A stretch of 22,676 bases of DNA, from IMG/VR virus record IMGVR_UViG_3300030103_003585, positions 1-22,676 of that record; one strand, 5' to 3'. This document shows, piece after piece, positions 6,975-12,765 of the stretch. This stretch comes from a virus. The notes under the pieces were generated by a model, which did no database searches, was not told the origin of the DNA, and saw only the letters and a program-made list of their open reading frames with translations. The translations under genes were made by a program, and so were the position numbers. Numbering within the stretch: the stretch's first letter is position 1; every line of letters begins with the position of its first letter.

Positions 6975-7315
6975 TCAAAATGTAATGGTTGTTCAGTGAC
7001 CATTGCCGATAAAACCAGCAAGGCCATTTTTGTAGGAGGTTGTTCGTTACTAAAAGGTAAGATTTTTTTGTTTGGTAAATGCAAGCCTTCGTTAGAAACA
7101 ATTAAAGAATTTTCGCCAGCACATTCAGCAGAATGTTTTTTGTCTAGTTGAGAAAATAAAAGGCCGTCACCATATTCTTTGTTGTGGCAAGTATGTGGCC
7201 TAAAATCAAACCAATCTAGATCAAAGCACTCAAGACCAAGTGCTAAATGGTCTTGAAATACTGCAACATTTGGTGGCAGCTTAGGCTCTGTTACTTTAGG
7301 TAGTGATTTTTTCAT
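6956..7315 (-). CDS. Hypothetical 119-residue protein with Cys pair
   Basis: The protein has acidic/aromatic stretches (LALGLECFDLDWFDFRPHTC) and ends in FECPECD, a CxxC pair at the very C-terminus. Together with the earlier Cys and His residues it could bind zinc. It starts 2 bp after the upstream stop. No family recognised; its position beside the recombination module suggests a DNA-metabolism accessory. Confidence 0.65.
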   Translation of the reverse strand: MKKSLPKVTEPKLPPNVAVFQDHLALGLECFDLDWFDFRPHTCHNKEYGDGLLFSQLDKKHSAECAGENSLIVSNEGLHLPNKKILPFSNEQPPTKMALLVLSAMVTEQPLHFECPECD

Positions 7316-7317
7316 AG

Positions 7318-7602
7318 TTAAAAAGGTATTTCTTCTTTTTCTGTTTTTGCTACAGAAATTGCACCTGACACAAAAGAAGTGCCATTTTTAGATTCTCTAT
7401 GCCAAGCACTAACTGGTACTTTTACAACTTTTTCGCCAGCATAGTTGTCCTCGCCTTCTTGGCCTGTAATCCATTCTGCCAATGCCATGGCATCTTGCAA
7501 AGTAAATTCTATATTGCCACCTAAGTCTGGTGATTTAGCTGATTTTTTATCAGTATTATTAAAGAGGACAAGACGCCCTGTAAAAAGGTTTTCGTAGGCC
7601 AT
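7318..7602 (-). CDS. Candidate single-stranded DNA-binding protein (94 aa)
   Basis: The small beta-rich protein includes KSPDLGGNIEFTLQDAM and VKVPVSAWHRESKNGTSFVS. This resembles the short OB-like or DUF736-type proteins that phages use on ssDNA. It ends EKEEIPF, an acidic tip followed by Ile-Pro-Phe that closely resembles the C-terminal tip of bacterial SSB (DDDIPF), which recruits partner proteins. It lies in the same operon as the ERF annealing protein and exonuclease, which fits an SSB role. The family assignment is inferred from these features only. Confidence 0.5.
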   Translation of the reverse strand: MAYENLFTGRLVLFNNTDKKSAKSPDLGGNIEFTLQDAMALAEWITGQEGEDNYAGEKVVKVPVSAWHRESKNGTSFVSGAISVAKTEKEEIPF

Positions 7603-7604
7603 AA

Positions 7605-7841
7605 TTAAAAAGATTTAATAGGAATGATTGAGTTTGTTTCTTCCCAAGCAAGTACTTGTGGAAGTGGGTATCTGATAAGGGGAGAACCCAAAGCAGTTGC
7701 CTGTCGTGGTACTGAATACCACTGTGGACCTTCTGCTTTACCTCGCCTTGTACTTGTTCGCCACTTCTTTATGGTTCTTTGAGTTATACCATATCGTTCT
7801 GCGAGGTCTTTGGTTGATAGATAAGGCTGGTCTTGTTCCAT
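7605..7841 (-). CDS. Helix-turn-helix DNA-binding protein, excisionase/MerR-like
   Basis: Residues ~7-30 (YLSTKDLAERYGITQRTIKK) form a helix-turn-helix typical of the small MerR/AlpA/excisionase group. A basic wing (RTSTRRGKAEG) and a C-terminal helix (RYPLPQVLAWEE) follow, matching the layout of that family. The 78-residue length is normal. Its start overlaps the ERF stop by 1 bp. It may regulate the early promoters or act in recombination; no integrase is present in the window to pair with it. Confidence 0.75.
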   Translation of the reverse strand: MEQDQPYLSTKDLAERYGITQRTIKKWRTSTRRGKAEGPQWYSVPRQATALGSPLIRYPLPQVLAWEETNSIIPIKSF

Positions 7842-8524
7842 TACTTAAGTACCTTTATCTTCTTAACAATAAGAGTTTCTAATTGCTCTTTTTGTGTAAT
7901 AGTCAGTTTACCTTGTGCGAATCTAGTTGCAATGTTTTTCTGATGATCTGTTAATTGTTCTTTGCTTTTTGCATTTAGTATTGCATTTTTTGCAAGACCA
8001 AAAGTTTTATCAGTATCAGATGTATTTGATATTTCTTTGACTTGCTCTCGCAAAGTCTCTATAACCTCGCCTTTATTTATATTTTTTTCTTGTACCTTTT
8101 CTTCTTCTTCCATATTAAAGTCCATATCTGTTTCAAGACCTAAGATCAACTTAATGCTGTATCTTCTTTGATATGTAACTGCACCACCCCAGTTATGTGT
8201 TTGGTTTTTCTTAGGGTTGGCCATATCTTTTTCTGATAAAAATATTGGCAGTTCACTTTTTATCATGCCACCACTTTTATGTATAAGTCTTGTGACAATA
8301 AGTGTTTCGCCTGTAGGAGTATAGCCAAAGCCTTGTGAAAGACAAAGACCATGTTTAAGAAGAACAGGTGTAACCAAAGAAAGCATTTGTTCCAGAGGTA
8401 AATAGCTGTAACCAAAAGAACCTACACCAACTTGTTTGGTCTTACCCATAGTTGGAAATTCTGCTTGTGCTTTTTGTAAAGCTGTTGCCACTTCTTGGCA
8501 TGGGTGTTGTGGATAATCTGTCAT
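7841..8524 (-). CDS. erf: ERF-family single-strand annealing protein
   Basis: The 227-residue protein has the ERF core: SFGYSYLPLEQMLSLVTPVL, then HGLCLSQGF, HKSGGMIKSELPI, and the signature GGAVTYQRRYSIKLILGLE. ERF proteins form rings on ssDNA and anneal complementary strands for phage recombination. The C-terminal ~70 residues are a Glu/Lys-rich helical tail. I place the start at the ATG at 8524 (MTDYPQHP), 4 nt after the exonuclease stop. The open frame extends further upstream, but that part overlaps the exonuclease gene and reads as a shadow. With 8529-9335 it forms a RecET/Red-like pair. Confidence 0.85.
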   Translation of the reverse strand: MTDYPQHPCQEVATALQKAQAEFPTMGKTKQVGVGSFGYSYLPLEQMLSLVTPVLLKHGLCLSQGFGYTPTGETLIVTRLIHKSGGMIKSELPIFLSEKDMANPKKNQTHNWGGAVTYQRRYSIKLILGLETDMDFNMEEEEKVQEKNINKGEVIETLREQVKEISNTSDTDKTFGLAKNAILNAKSKEQLTDHQKNIATRFAQGKLTITQKEQLETLIVKKIKVLK

Positions 8525-8528
8525 TGTT

Positions 8529-9335
8529 TTAGTTTGTTTTGTATGCCCAACTTGGTAGGCTAAGTGTTTGGATTTCTTCTGCATAACCATGCCAGTGGGC
8601 ATCTGTATGACATTTAGAAATAAGTTTGAGGGCAGCTTGTCTAAGACGTTTGCCTTCAGCAATTGCATCTTCGTCTAGCTCTGTAATGCTTATGGCATAT
8701 GGGTAGACTTTTTCGACTGCTATAAATACAAATCGCTTTGCACCAATTACTTCTAAGTAATGAGCAGTCTGTAGGTGGTAAAGGTAATTGGCCACTGACT
8801 TTATAAATTTGTCTGGGTGGCTATTACCCTCGCCAGTTGTTTTAAGGTCGATAATTGTATCACCATTTAAAAAGTCGCATCTTGCTTTGCAAGTAAGACC
8901 AGTTTCCTTATCTTCTTTCCAAAAGCTTTGTTCAGCAGAACCAACTGAAAGAAGTTTTTTTGCAATTGGGTGTGACCAAACAGCATTGGCAATACTTGAT
9001 GCAAGATCGTATTCTTGGTTTGTTATAGGTTCTATACCTTTGGCTGCCATTTCTTCTGCTTGCACTTTTCCAGCTTTGGTTGATCTACTAAGGCAAACGC
9101 CATAAGCTTTTTTTGCTCTGTCTGGTTCTAAGGTAAATGCGTGGCAAAGTTCGCCAACTCTAAATGCTTTTTTTAGTGCTGGTTCGTGTTCTAACTTCTT
9201 CTGTTGATACTTGCTTTGATAAAACACTTGCGGACAAGTGCTTGTAATAAGCTTCAGATCGCTGGCAGAATAAGCTGGGTCTGCATGATATACCTCTGCT
9301 GGTATATACTCTGAGTCTGTATTAATCTTTGGCAT
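8529..9335 (-). CDS. PD-(D/E)XK exonuclease, RecE / YqaJ-like
   Basis: The 268-residue protein starts with the usual substrate-entry region (YHADPAYSASDLKLI), then GELCHAFTLEP, whose His lies where the family has a conserved motif. The nuclease core is CKARCDFLNGDTIIDLKTT, with Asp and DLK as the D...(D/E)xK metal site. YHLQTAHYLEVIG is the C-terminal QxxxY-type motif. Such enzymes resect double-stranded ends 5' to 3' and hand 3' tails to an annealing protein, here the ERF gene 4 nt downstream. It overlaps the upstream coiled-coil gene by 14 bp. Confidence 0.85.
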   Translation of the reverse strand: MPKINTDSEYIPAEVYHADPAYSASDLKLITSTCPQVFYQSKYQQKKLEHEPALKKAFRVGELCHAFTLEPDRAKKAYGVCLSRSTKAGKVQAEEMAAKGIEPITNQEYDLASSIANAVWSHPIAKKLLSVGSAEQSFWKEDKETGLTCKARCDFLNGDTIIDLKTTGEGNSHPDKFIKSVANYLYHLQTAHYLEVIGAKRFVFIAVEKVYPYAISITELDEDAIAEGKRLRQAALKLISKCHTDAHWHGYAEEIQTLSLPSWAYKTN

Positions 9336-9585
9336 TTAGTTTGTCCTCTAGGTTTGCAACACGTATTTTAAGTGTTGTAAGTTCTTCGGCTTGTTTAACA
9401 ATAAAGTCTTTTATGACATTTATTTTGCTATCTAAGGCCAGTACAGTTTGACCTGTATTGTGCCCTAGTTCTCTAGTTGTTTGAGAAAGTTTTGTAAGAG
9501 CATCTATAAGTTGAAACCTAGATGTTTTTTGTTCTTCTTCGTTCTTTTGTATTGTCTCAAGAATCTTTTGTATGTCTCTAACCAT
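9322..9585 (-). CDS. Coiled-coil protein (87 aa)
   Basis: Almost the whole protein is predicted helix with heptad spacing (IQKILETIQKNEEEQ, LTTLKIRVANLEDKLN). It has no Cys, signal peptide or membrane segment. It overlaps the exonuclease start by 14 bp and the upstream gene by 8 bp, so it is firmly in the operon. Function unknown; a scaffold or regulator of the recombination genes is possible. Confidence 0.65.
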   Translation of the reverse strand: MVRDIQKILETIQKNEEEQKTSRFQLIDALTKLSQTTRELGHNTGQTVLALDSKINVIKDFIVKQAEELTTLKIRVANLEDKLNAKD

Positions 9586-9751
9586 TTTTTTTGACTTCTC
9601 CTGTTTGTATAAAAGTTTTAATCCATTTGTCTAGTTCTTCTTCTGACATAGAGCTAATGTAATCTTCAACGCACATGGCGGTAAGATATTGGTCATTAAG
9701 AACATTATTCAAGATAGTTTTATGAATATGTCCATCTAAGCGGTCTACCAT
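9578..9751 (-). CDS. Hypothetical 57-residue acidic protein
   Basis: I choose the ATG at 9751 (MVDRLDGHIH) over an upstream TTG-type start. It is preceded by a strong AGAGG Shine-Dalgarno, and its first bases overlap the stop of the upstream gene (ATGGTAG). The product is a small helical protein (CVEDYISSMSEEELDKWIKT). Not recognised. Confidence 0.6.
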   Translation of the reverse strand: MVDRLDGHIHKTILNNVLNDQYLTAMCVEDYISSMSEEELDKWIKTFIQTGEVKKNG

Positions 9752-9879
9752 TTGGCTACCTCTTGGCAAGCCAGTTCTACACCAGCACGACAATCTGCTT
9801 TGGTCATGTCTTGTAGTGTTGAGGTAAGTGCGGTAAATAAGATACCGCCTATTGCTAAGTAAAGGAATAAGTGTTTCAT
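9745..9879 (-). CDS. Small membrane/secreted protein (44 aa)
   Basis: The ORF MKHLFLYLAIGGILFTALTS begins with a basic residue pair and a hydrophobic segment of ~16 residues, so it is a signal anchor or signal peptide. A short tail with two Cys (ADCRAGVELACQEVAKW) follows. Its ATG overlaps the stop of the preceding gene (ATGA), and its stop overlaps the next start. Both junctions support translation. The paired Cys in such a short exported domain suggest a disulfide. Confidence 0.6.
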   Translation of the reverse strand: MKHLFLYLAIGGILFTALTSTLQDMTKADCRAGVELACQEVAKW

Positions 9880-10055
9880 CTCATTGCCCTCTGTCTTAGT
9901 AAGAAAGAAAGTTGCTTTTTGTATTTAGTAACATTTCTTTTGTGCTTGGCTAGCTCGGTAAAATCGCCAGTTGCACAGCAAAAAGCGTAACCGTTTTGTG
10001 CTTCTTGAAACTTGACCTTTACTTGGTCTATCTCTTGTTGTAGTTCGTCTACCAT
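9876..10055 (-). CDS. Hypothetical 59-residue basic protein, first gene after promoter
   Basis: The ORF begins MVDELQQEIDQVKVKFQEAQ, a coiled-coil-like helix. It then contains FCCATGDFTELAKHKR and a basic C-terminal helix (KYKKQLSFLLRQRAMR). It is the first gene downstream of the promoter and GAGA-hairpin leader at 10072-10138. It has no Shine-Dalgarno: the start follows ACAACCCCC and an A-run. It overlaps the next gene by ATGA. Confidence 0.6.
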   Translation of the reverse strand: MVDELQQEIDQVKVKFQEAQNGYAFCCATGDFTELAKHKRNVTKYKKQLSFLLRQRAMR

Positions 10056-10138
10056 TTTTTTTGGGGGTTGTGGGCTCTCGCCCTTACTTCAATTATAGTC
10101 TGGGTTTTCCCTATTGGCTACCCACCTAGTGTTCGGTT
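10056..10138 (-). promoter_or_regulatory. Leftward early promoter with upstream box and GAGA-hairpin leader
   Basis: Read on -, the box AACCGAACA (10138-10130) lies 32 bp upstream of a perfect TATAAT (10097-10092). Eight nt later comes the hairpin GGGC-GAGA-GCCC (10083-10072), so the RNA would start with or just before the stem. The leader continues ACAACCCCC and an A-run up to the ATG at 10055. A GGGAAAACCC inverted repeat lies just upstream of the -10. No consensus -35 is present. Confidence 0.6.
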
Positions 10139-10154
10139 TGTTTTTTGGCAAAAG

Positions 10155-10481
10155 TTAATCTGTACCGTTAGATATTTTTAATAAAAGTTCTTTTTCTTTA
10201 ATAGGGTCAAAGCAGATGTCTCTTTCTACTGGCAACCCAAAAGGACCTCTAAGTTCTTTTATTTCTTTCATATCAAAAGAACCATACTCTTGTTCGTGGC
10301 CTTTTACCAAACCCCAAGCAATTTCTGTCTCTGGGTCGTATTCAGCGATAAACCAAGTCCAGTTGCTATCGGGTGTGAATAGCTTTACATAAAAGACCAT
10401 TTCTTGTGATAGGTCATCATGTGCTGGTTGGCTATAAAGCTTTGGAAGTTTTTTTAGAATTTCTTTTGTTAAAAGTTTCAT
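10155..10481 (-). CDS. DUF2958 family protein
   Basis: The 108-residue sequence follows the DUF2958 pattern closely. It starts MKLLTKEILKKLPKLYSQ, then VKLFTPDSNWTWFIAEYDPE, then WGLVKGHEQEYGSFDMKEIKELRG, and GLPVERDICFDPI. The family is common in phages and plasmids and has no established biochemical role. Length is normal. Its ATG overlaps the upstream stop (ATGA). It is the last gene of the operon starting at 11171. Confidence 0.8.
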   Translation of the reverse strand: MKLLTKEILKKLPKLYSQPAHDDLSQEMVFYVKLFTPDSNWTWFIAEYDPETEIAWGLVKGHEQEYGSFDMKEIKELRGPFGLPVERDICFDPIKEKELLLKISNGTD

Positions 10482-10618
10482 TGTTTTTTGTAAAGTGATT
10501 TTAAATAAGTTGTTTCGATAGCTCTTCTTTGTTTAACGTATTCTTCGTTTTTCATGTTTTCAAACAGATACCTGTCAAACAAATTACCAAGTGCTTCGTA
10601 ATATTCTTTTTTTGTCAT
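10478..10618 (-). CDS. Hypothetical 46-residue protein
   Basis: The ORF reads MTKKEYYEALGNLFDRYLFE and continues to a Lys-rich end (LKSLYKKQ). It is a compact, amphipathic helical protein. Its start overlaps the upstream TAA by 1 bp (TAATG) and its stop overlaps the next start (ATGA), which strongly suggests a translated operon member. Function unknown. Confidence 0.6.
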   Translation of the reverse strand: MTKKEYYEALGNLFDRYLFENMKNEEYVKQRRAIETTYLKSLYKKQ

Positions 10619-10818
10619 TAGAAAGGTTGATCCCAAGTGTCGTATTGTTTACTTGTAATAAGACCATCTTTGCAAAGGGCATCTGTGTAATCGTTCCACT
10701 CGGTACGCTTTGCAACTTCATCTCCTCGTCTGTAGCCGTGTTGTATGGCTTTGATTTTGTAGATGTATCTGAAAAGCTTGATTGCTTCTGCTTTGGTCAT
10801 TGGTTTAGAGGTAGCCAT
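10618..10818 (-). CDS. Hypothetical 66-residue protein
   Basis: A basic helical protein (MTKAEAIKLFRYIYKIKAIQ, then EWNDYTDALCKDGLITSKQYDTW). The layout suggests three helices and could be a small DNA- or protein-binding module. The start may be at M1 or at the internal Met at residue 7. It overlaps both neighbours by a single base. Confidence 0.65.
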   Translation of the reverse strand: MATSKPMTKAEAIKLFRYIYKIKAIQHGYRRGDEVAKRTEWNDYTDALCKDGLITSKQYDTWDQPF

Positions 10819-11171
10819 TAGACTACCTCTTTGATGTCAGAACCAACTTTAATGTGTGCTGCAACAGCTTCATCTAAATAAAGATGTCCACCATAAAGAT
10901 CAAGTGCTGAAAATAAAGCCTTTAGACTACCTTCATGTAAAAGGTTGTATCTAACACCTTTTGCTGGCTTTCTCCAACCAGCTGGTTTAAATACATCTCC
11001 TGTTTCTCTATCAATAAAAGCAAAAGCGCCTTCGTTGTGTGTTAACTTCAAGTACTTGTTACCTTCAGTTATAAGAAAGTCTCTTTCGCCACCTTCTTCA
11101 TAAATAAGTTCGTTTAACTTATCTTGGTAAAGTCTTGCTTGTTCGTAGACTTTAAGTGTTTGGTCAGTCAT
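10818..11171 (-). CDS. Phage hypothetical protein (117 aa), first gene of early operon
   Basis: The core KYLKLTHNEGAFAFIDRETG DVFKPAGWRKPAKG VRYNLL resembles a widespread phage family of unknown function that I remember with the pattern KYIK ... FVD-TGDVYKPA-WK-PAKG-R-N. An N-terminal helix (YEQARLYQDKLNELIYEEGG) precedes it. It is the first gene after the leader hairpin at 11189-11202, and translation starts without a Shine-Dalgarno. Confidence 0.65.
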   Translation of the reverse strand: MTDQTLKVYEQARLYQDKLNELIYEEGGERDFLITEGNKYLKLTHNEGAFAFIDRETGDVFKPAGWRKPAKGVRYNLLHEGSLKALFSALDLYGGHLYLDEAVAAHIKVGSDIKEVV

Positions 11172-11256
11172 TAGTTTTTTGAGGTTGGGAGCATCTCTGC
11201 CCTATGATTCCATATTACCATTCCCTTAAGTGTATGTACAGTAAAAGTGTTCGGTT
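11172..11256 (-). promoter_or_regulatory. Leftward early promoter with upstream box and GAGA-hairpin leader
   Basis: Read on -, AACCGAACA (11256-11248) lies 30 bp upstream of TAATAT (11217-11212), which is preceded by TGG as an extended -10. Nine nt later comes the hairpin GGGCA-GAGA-TGCTC (11202-11189; 5 bp with one G-U). The leader then reads CCAACCTC and an A-rich stretch to the ATG at 11171. It drives the operon 11171-10155. Confidence 0.55.
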
Positions 11257-11299
11257 TATGAACTGGTGCATCTAAGGTAGACTATGGGGAACTATGTGG

Positions 11300-11331
11300 T
11301 ATAATGGTAGTAAGGGCAAGAGATTGTCCTT
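11300..11331 (+). promoter_or_regulatory. Rightward early promoter with GAGA-hairpin leader
   Basis: A perfect extended -10 (TGGTATAAT, with TATAAT at 11300-11305) is followed 6 nt later by the stem AAGGGCAA / TTGTCCTT (11312-11319 with 11324-11331; 8 bp, one G-U) capped by GAGA. There is no AACCGAACA box at the usual distance. The promoter stands back to back with the leftward one at 11212-11256. It drives the gene at 11359. Confidence 0.6.
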
Positions 11332-11358
11332 GTTCACGAACCTCGAAATTTTAATACT

Positions 11359-11691
11359 ATGGAAAATGCTAAACGCATTAAACTTGCCATCTGCGTCTTT
11401 GGGCATGGCGGTTCATATCAAGTCTGGGCATCTGGCTCAGATGAGAATATTGTACTTGCAACCAAAGCAGCAAAAAAAGCAAAAAGGGATTACAAAATTA
11501 AAAAAGGTTTTGTAATGCCAGTGAATCTCTATGACATCACTGATACTGAACACTGGGCGTACGATGGTTACACTATTGTTAACCCAGACAAAGTTGATAA
11601 AGAGTCAGAGAGTTACAAGAATGACATTTACAATGAGTTTAGAGGCGCAAAGCCAATTAAACGAATTGAAGTTCTTGAAGTCGTACTTTAA
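11359..11691 (+). CDS. Hypothetical 110-residue early protein
   Basis: An alpha/beta protein with an N-terminal strand (RIKLAICVFGHGGSYQVWAS), a Lys/Ala-rich helix (ATKAAKKAKRDYKIKKGF) and an aromatic middle (YDITDTEHWAYDGYTIV). It ends in a strand (KRIEVLEVVL). It is the first gene of a short rightward early transcript that begins with a GAGA hairpin and ends at the hairpin 11698-11720. Small, immediate-early position suggests host takeover or regulation, but nothing identifies it. Confidence 0.65.
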   Translation: MENAKRIKLAICVFGHGGSYQVWASGSDENIVLATKAAKKAKRDYKIKKGFVMPVNLYDITDTEHWAYDGYTIVNPDKVDKESESYKNDIYNEFRGAKPIKRIEVLEVVL

Positions 11692-11697
11692 AAATAC

Positions 11698-11726
11698 AAG
11701 CTGCTCTACATGGGCAGCTTTACTTA
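11698..11726 (+). terminator. Terminator-like hairpin A
   Basis: AAGCTGCTC / GGGCAGCTT (11698-11706 with 11712-11720) is a 9-bp stem with one G-U and a TACAT loop, 7 bp after the gene stop. The downstream T-run is weak (tactta), so termination may be partial. It is nearly identical to hairpin B at 11956. Confidence 0.6.
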
Positions 11727-11744
11727 CACTTCGCAAATTTTATT

Positions 11745-11951
11745 ATGTTATCTTTTGACAACTGGCTTGCTACAGACCAATGTAGTTTTTTCTTACACAA
11801 GCATGATGTAAAAAATCAGCTAACTGAAGCTGAACTTCGCAAACTTTATTTTATCTTTAAGAAAAATAAATTTGAAACACCATGCAATGTAAAGATAAAG
11901 GAATGTTGGAATCTTCAAAACGAAGATGGAACAACTGGTATTCCTAGTTAA
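11745..11951 (+). CDS. Hypothetical 68-residue early protein
   Basis: A small helical protein (LSFDNWLATDQCSFFLHKHD, LTEAELRKLYFIFKKNKFE) with three Cys in its 68 residues. It sits between two copies of the same terminator hairpin, so it is probably transcribed by readthrough of hairpin A. No clear promoter of its own is seen. Not recognised. Confidence 0.55.
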   Translation: MLSFDNWLATDQCSFFLHKHDVKNQLTEAELRKLYFIFKKNKFETPCNVKIKECWNLQNEDGTTGIPS

Positions 11952-11955
11952 GTAC

Positions 11956-11988
11956 AAGCTGCTCTTAATCGGGCAGCTTTTCTTTCTA
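11956..11988 (+). terminator. Terminator hairpin B
   Basis: The same 9-bp stem as hairpin A (AAGCTGCTC / GGGCAGCTT, 11956-11964 with 11971-11979) with the loop TTAATC, followed by TTCTTTCT. It is a plausible intrinsic terminator for the rightward early transcript. Confidence 0.7.
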
Positions 11989-11991
11989 CTG

Positions 11992-12213
11992 ACTGCGGTG
12001 TTTTAATACAACCGGTACATATAACACTGCTGTTGGCCAACTGCTGTATTTTAAATACAAATGGTAACCATAATACTGTTATTGGTTAATTTTACATAAG
12101 TCTAGTCATTGCAATGGTTATAAGTTCTACAACTGGTAACCATAATACAGCTATAGGCTTACTGCGGTATTTTAAATACAAGTGGTTACTATAATACTGC
12201 TTTTGGTTATGCA
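11992..12213 (+). repeat. Broken fibre-type repeats in a non-coding region
   Basis: Four units match the fibre repeat code but lie in three reading frames and are interrupted by stops. They read NTTGTYNTAVG from 12005, NTNGNHNTVIG then a stop from 12054, STTGNHNTAIG from 12126, and NTSGYYNTAFGYA from 12175. Unit starts are about 50-51 bp apart except for one 70-bp step. The element ACTGCGGTnTTTTAAATACAA recurs. No intact gene covers the region, so it is probably the remains of a tail-fibre gene segment. Confidence 0.7.
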
Positions 12214-12223
12214 CCAGTAAAGA

Positions 12224-12290
12224 AACCGAACATTTAATGGTACATCTAGGGGAAAGATACCCTATAATAAAAGAGTAAGGCAGAGATGCC
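12224..12290 (+). promoter_or_regulatory. Rightward early promoter with upstream box and GAGA-hairpin leader
   Basis: AACCGAACA (12224-12232) lies 30 bp upstream of a perfect TATAAT (12263-12268). Ten nt later comes GGCA-GAGA-TGCC (12279-12290). The leader continues ACAACCCCGACAAACA to the ATG at 12307, the same order of elements as at 10056-10138. TAGGG / CCCTA flank the spacer just upstream of the -10, which may be an operator. Confidence 0.6.
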
Positions 12291-12306
12291 ACAACCCCGA
12301 CAAACA

Positions 12307-12627
12307 ATGACTAAGACTTACGACCTAACTGAAAAAGAAGCAAAACTAGCCGAATGTGGCGAAATTTGTTTTGATGACTTCCAAGACCCAACTTTAGGTT
12401 ACTGGAATGTAGACGGCGACCCTGCACTTTTATGTTTTACTTTTAAGCAAGCTTTAGAAACAACCAACTTTACAAAACATCAAATAGCCGGTTTAATAAG
12501 TAGTCTAGAAGCTAAAGGCGTTATAGACATAGAGCATAGAGACCCAGTTTGGGAAGGACCAGATTTATTTTGGTTAAACGAAACTTTCGTTAACTATTTA
12601 GCAACTAAAAACCAAAAGGAAGCTTAA
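12307..12627 (+). CDS. Hypothetical 106-residue early protein
   Basis: I start at the ATG at 12307 (MTKTYDLTEKEAKLAECGEI). The in-frame ATG at 12286 lies inside the leader hairpin, and the homologous leader at 10056 places its ATG after the A-rich spacer. The product contains WNVDGDPALLCFTFKQALE and a helix-turn-helix-like stretch (FTKHQIAGLISSLEAKGVI) that resembles a winged-helix recognition unit. A small early regulator is plausible. Two hairpins follow its end. Confidence 0.6.
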   Translation: MTKTYDLTEKEAKLAECGEICFDDFQDPTLGYWNVDGDPALLCFTFKQALETTNFTKHQIAGLISSLEAKGVIDIEHRDPVWEGPDLFWLNETFVNYLATKNQKEA

Positions 12628-12637
12628 AAACTTCCTT
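12616..12637 (+). terminator. Hairpin around the stop codon
   Basis: A perfect 7-bp stem (AAGGAAG / CTTCCTT) has an 8-nt A-rich loop that contains the TAA stop. No T-run follows, so attenuation or 3'-end protection is as likely as termination. Confidence 0.4.
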
Positions 12638-12711
12638 AAGGTTGACTAGGTACTATTGTTATCATTAAAGCGTAAGTAATCTTTCCTTAAAGAACCGCCT
12701 TACCGCCTTTC

Positions 12712-12744
12712 TAAAAAAACCCTGTACAAAGGGTCTTTTTTTTG
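12712..12744 (+). terminator. Intrinsic terminator
   Basis: The stem ACCCT / AGGGT (12719-12723 with 12730-12734) has a GTACAA loop, is preceded by an A-run and is followed by CTTTTTTTT. This is the best rho-independent terminator in the window. It ends the transcript of the gene at 12307-12627. The flanking A- and T-runs also allow leftward termination. Confidence 0.8.
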
Positions 12745-12765
12745 TTTATTGTGTATTATTAAAGT

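Noticed and set aside
8525-8668. N-terminal extension of the ERF gene
   Set aside because: These 48 codons overlap the exonuclease gene in another frame and do not resemble ERF proteins; the ATG at 8524 fits the operon spacing.
11290-11515. Alternative + frames at 11294-11515 and 11531-11758
   Set aside because: They overlap the better gene at 11359-11691 in another frame and one would begin inside the -10/leader region.
12092-12307. Minus-strand ORF of 71 codons over the repeat remnants
   Set aside because: It overlaps the promoter and leader at 12224-12290 and the broken repeats; the translation has no recognisable pattern and no start signal.
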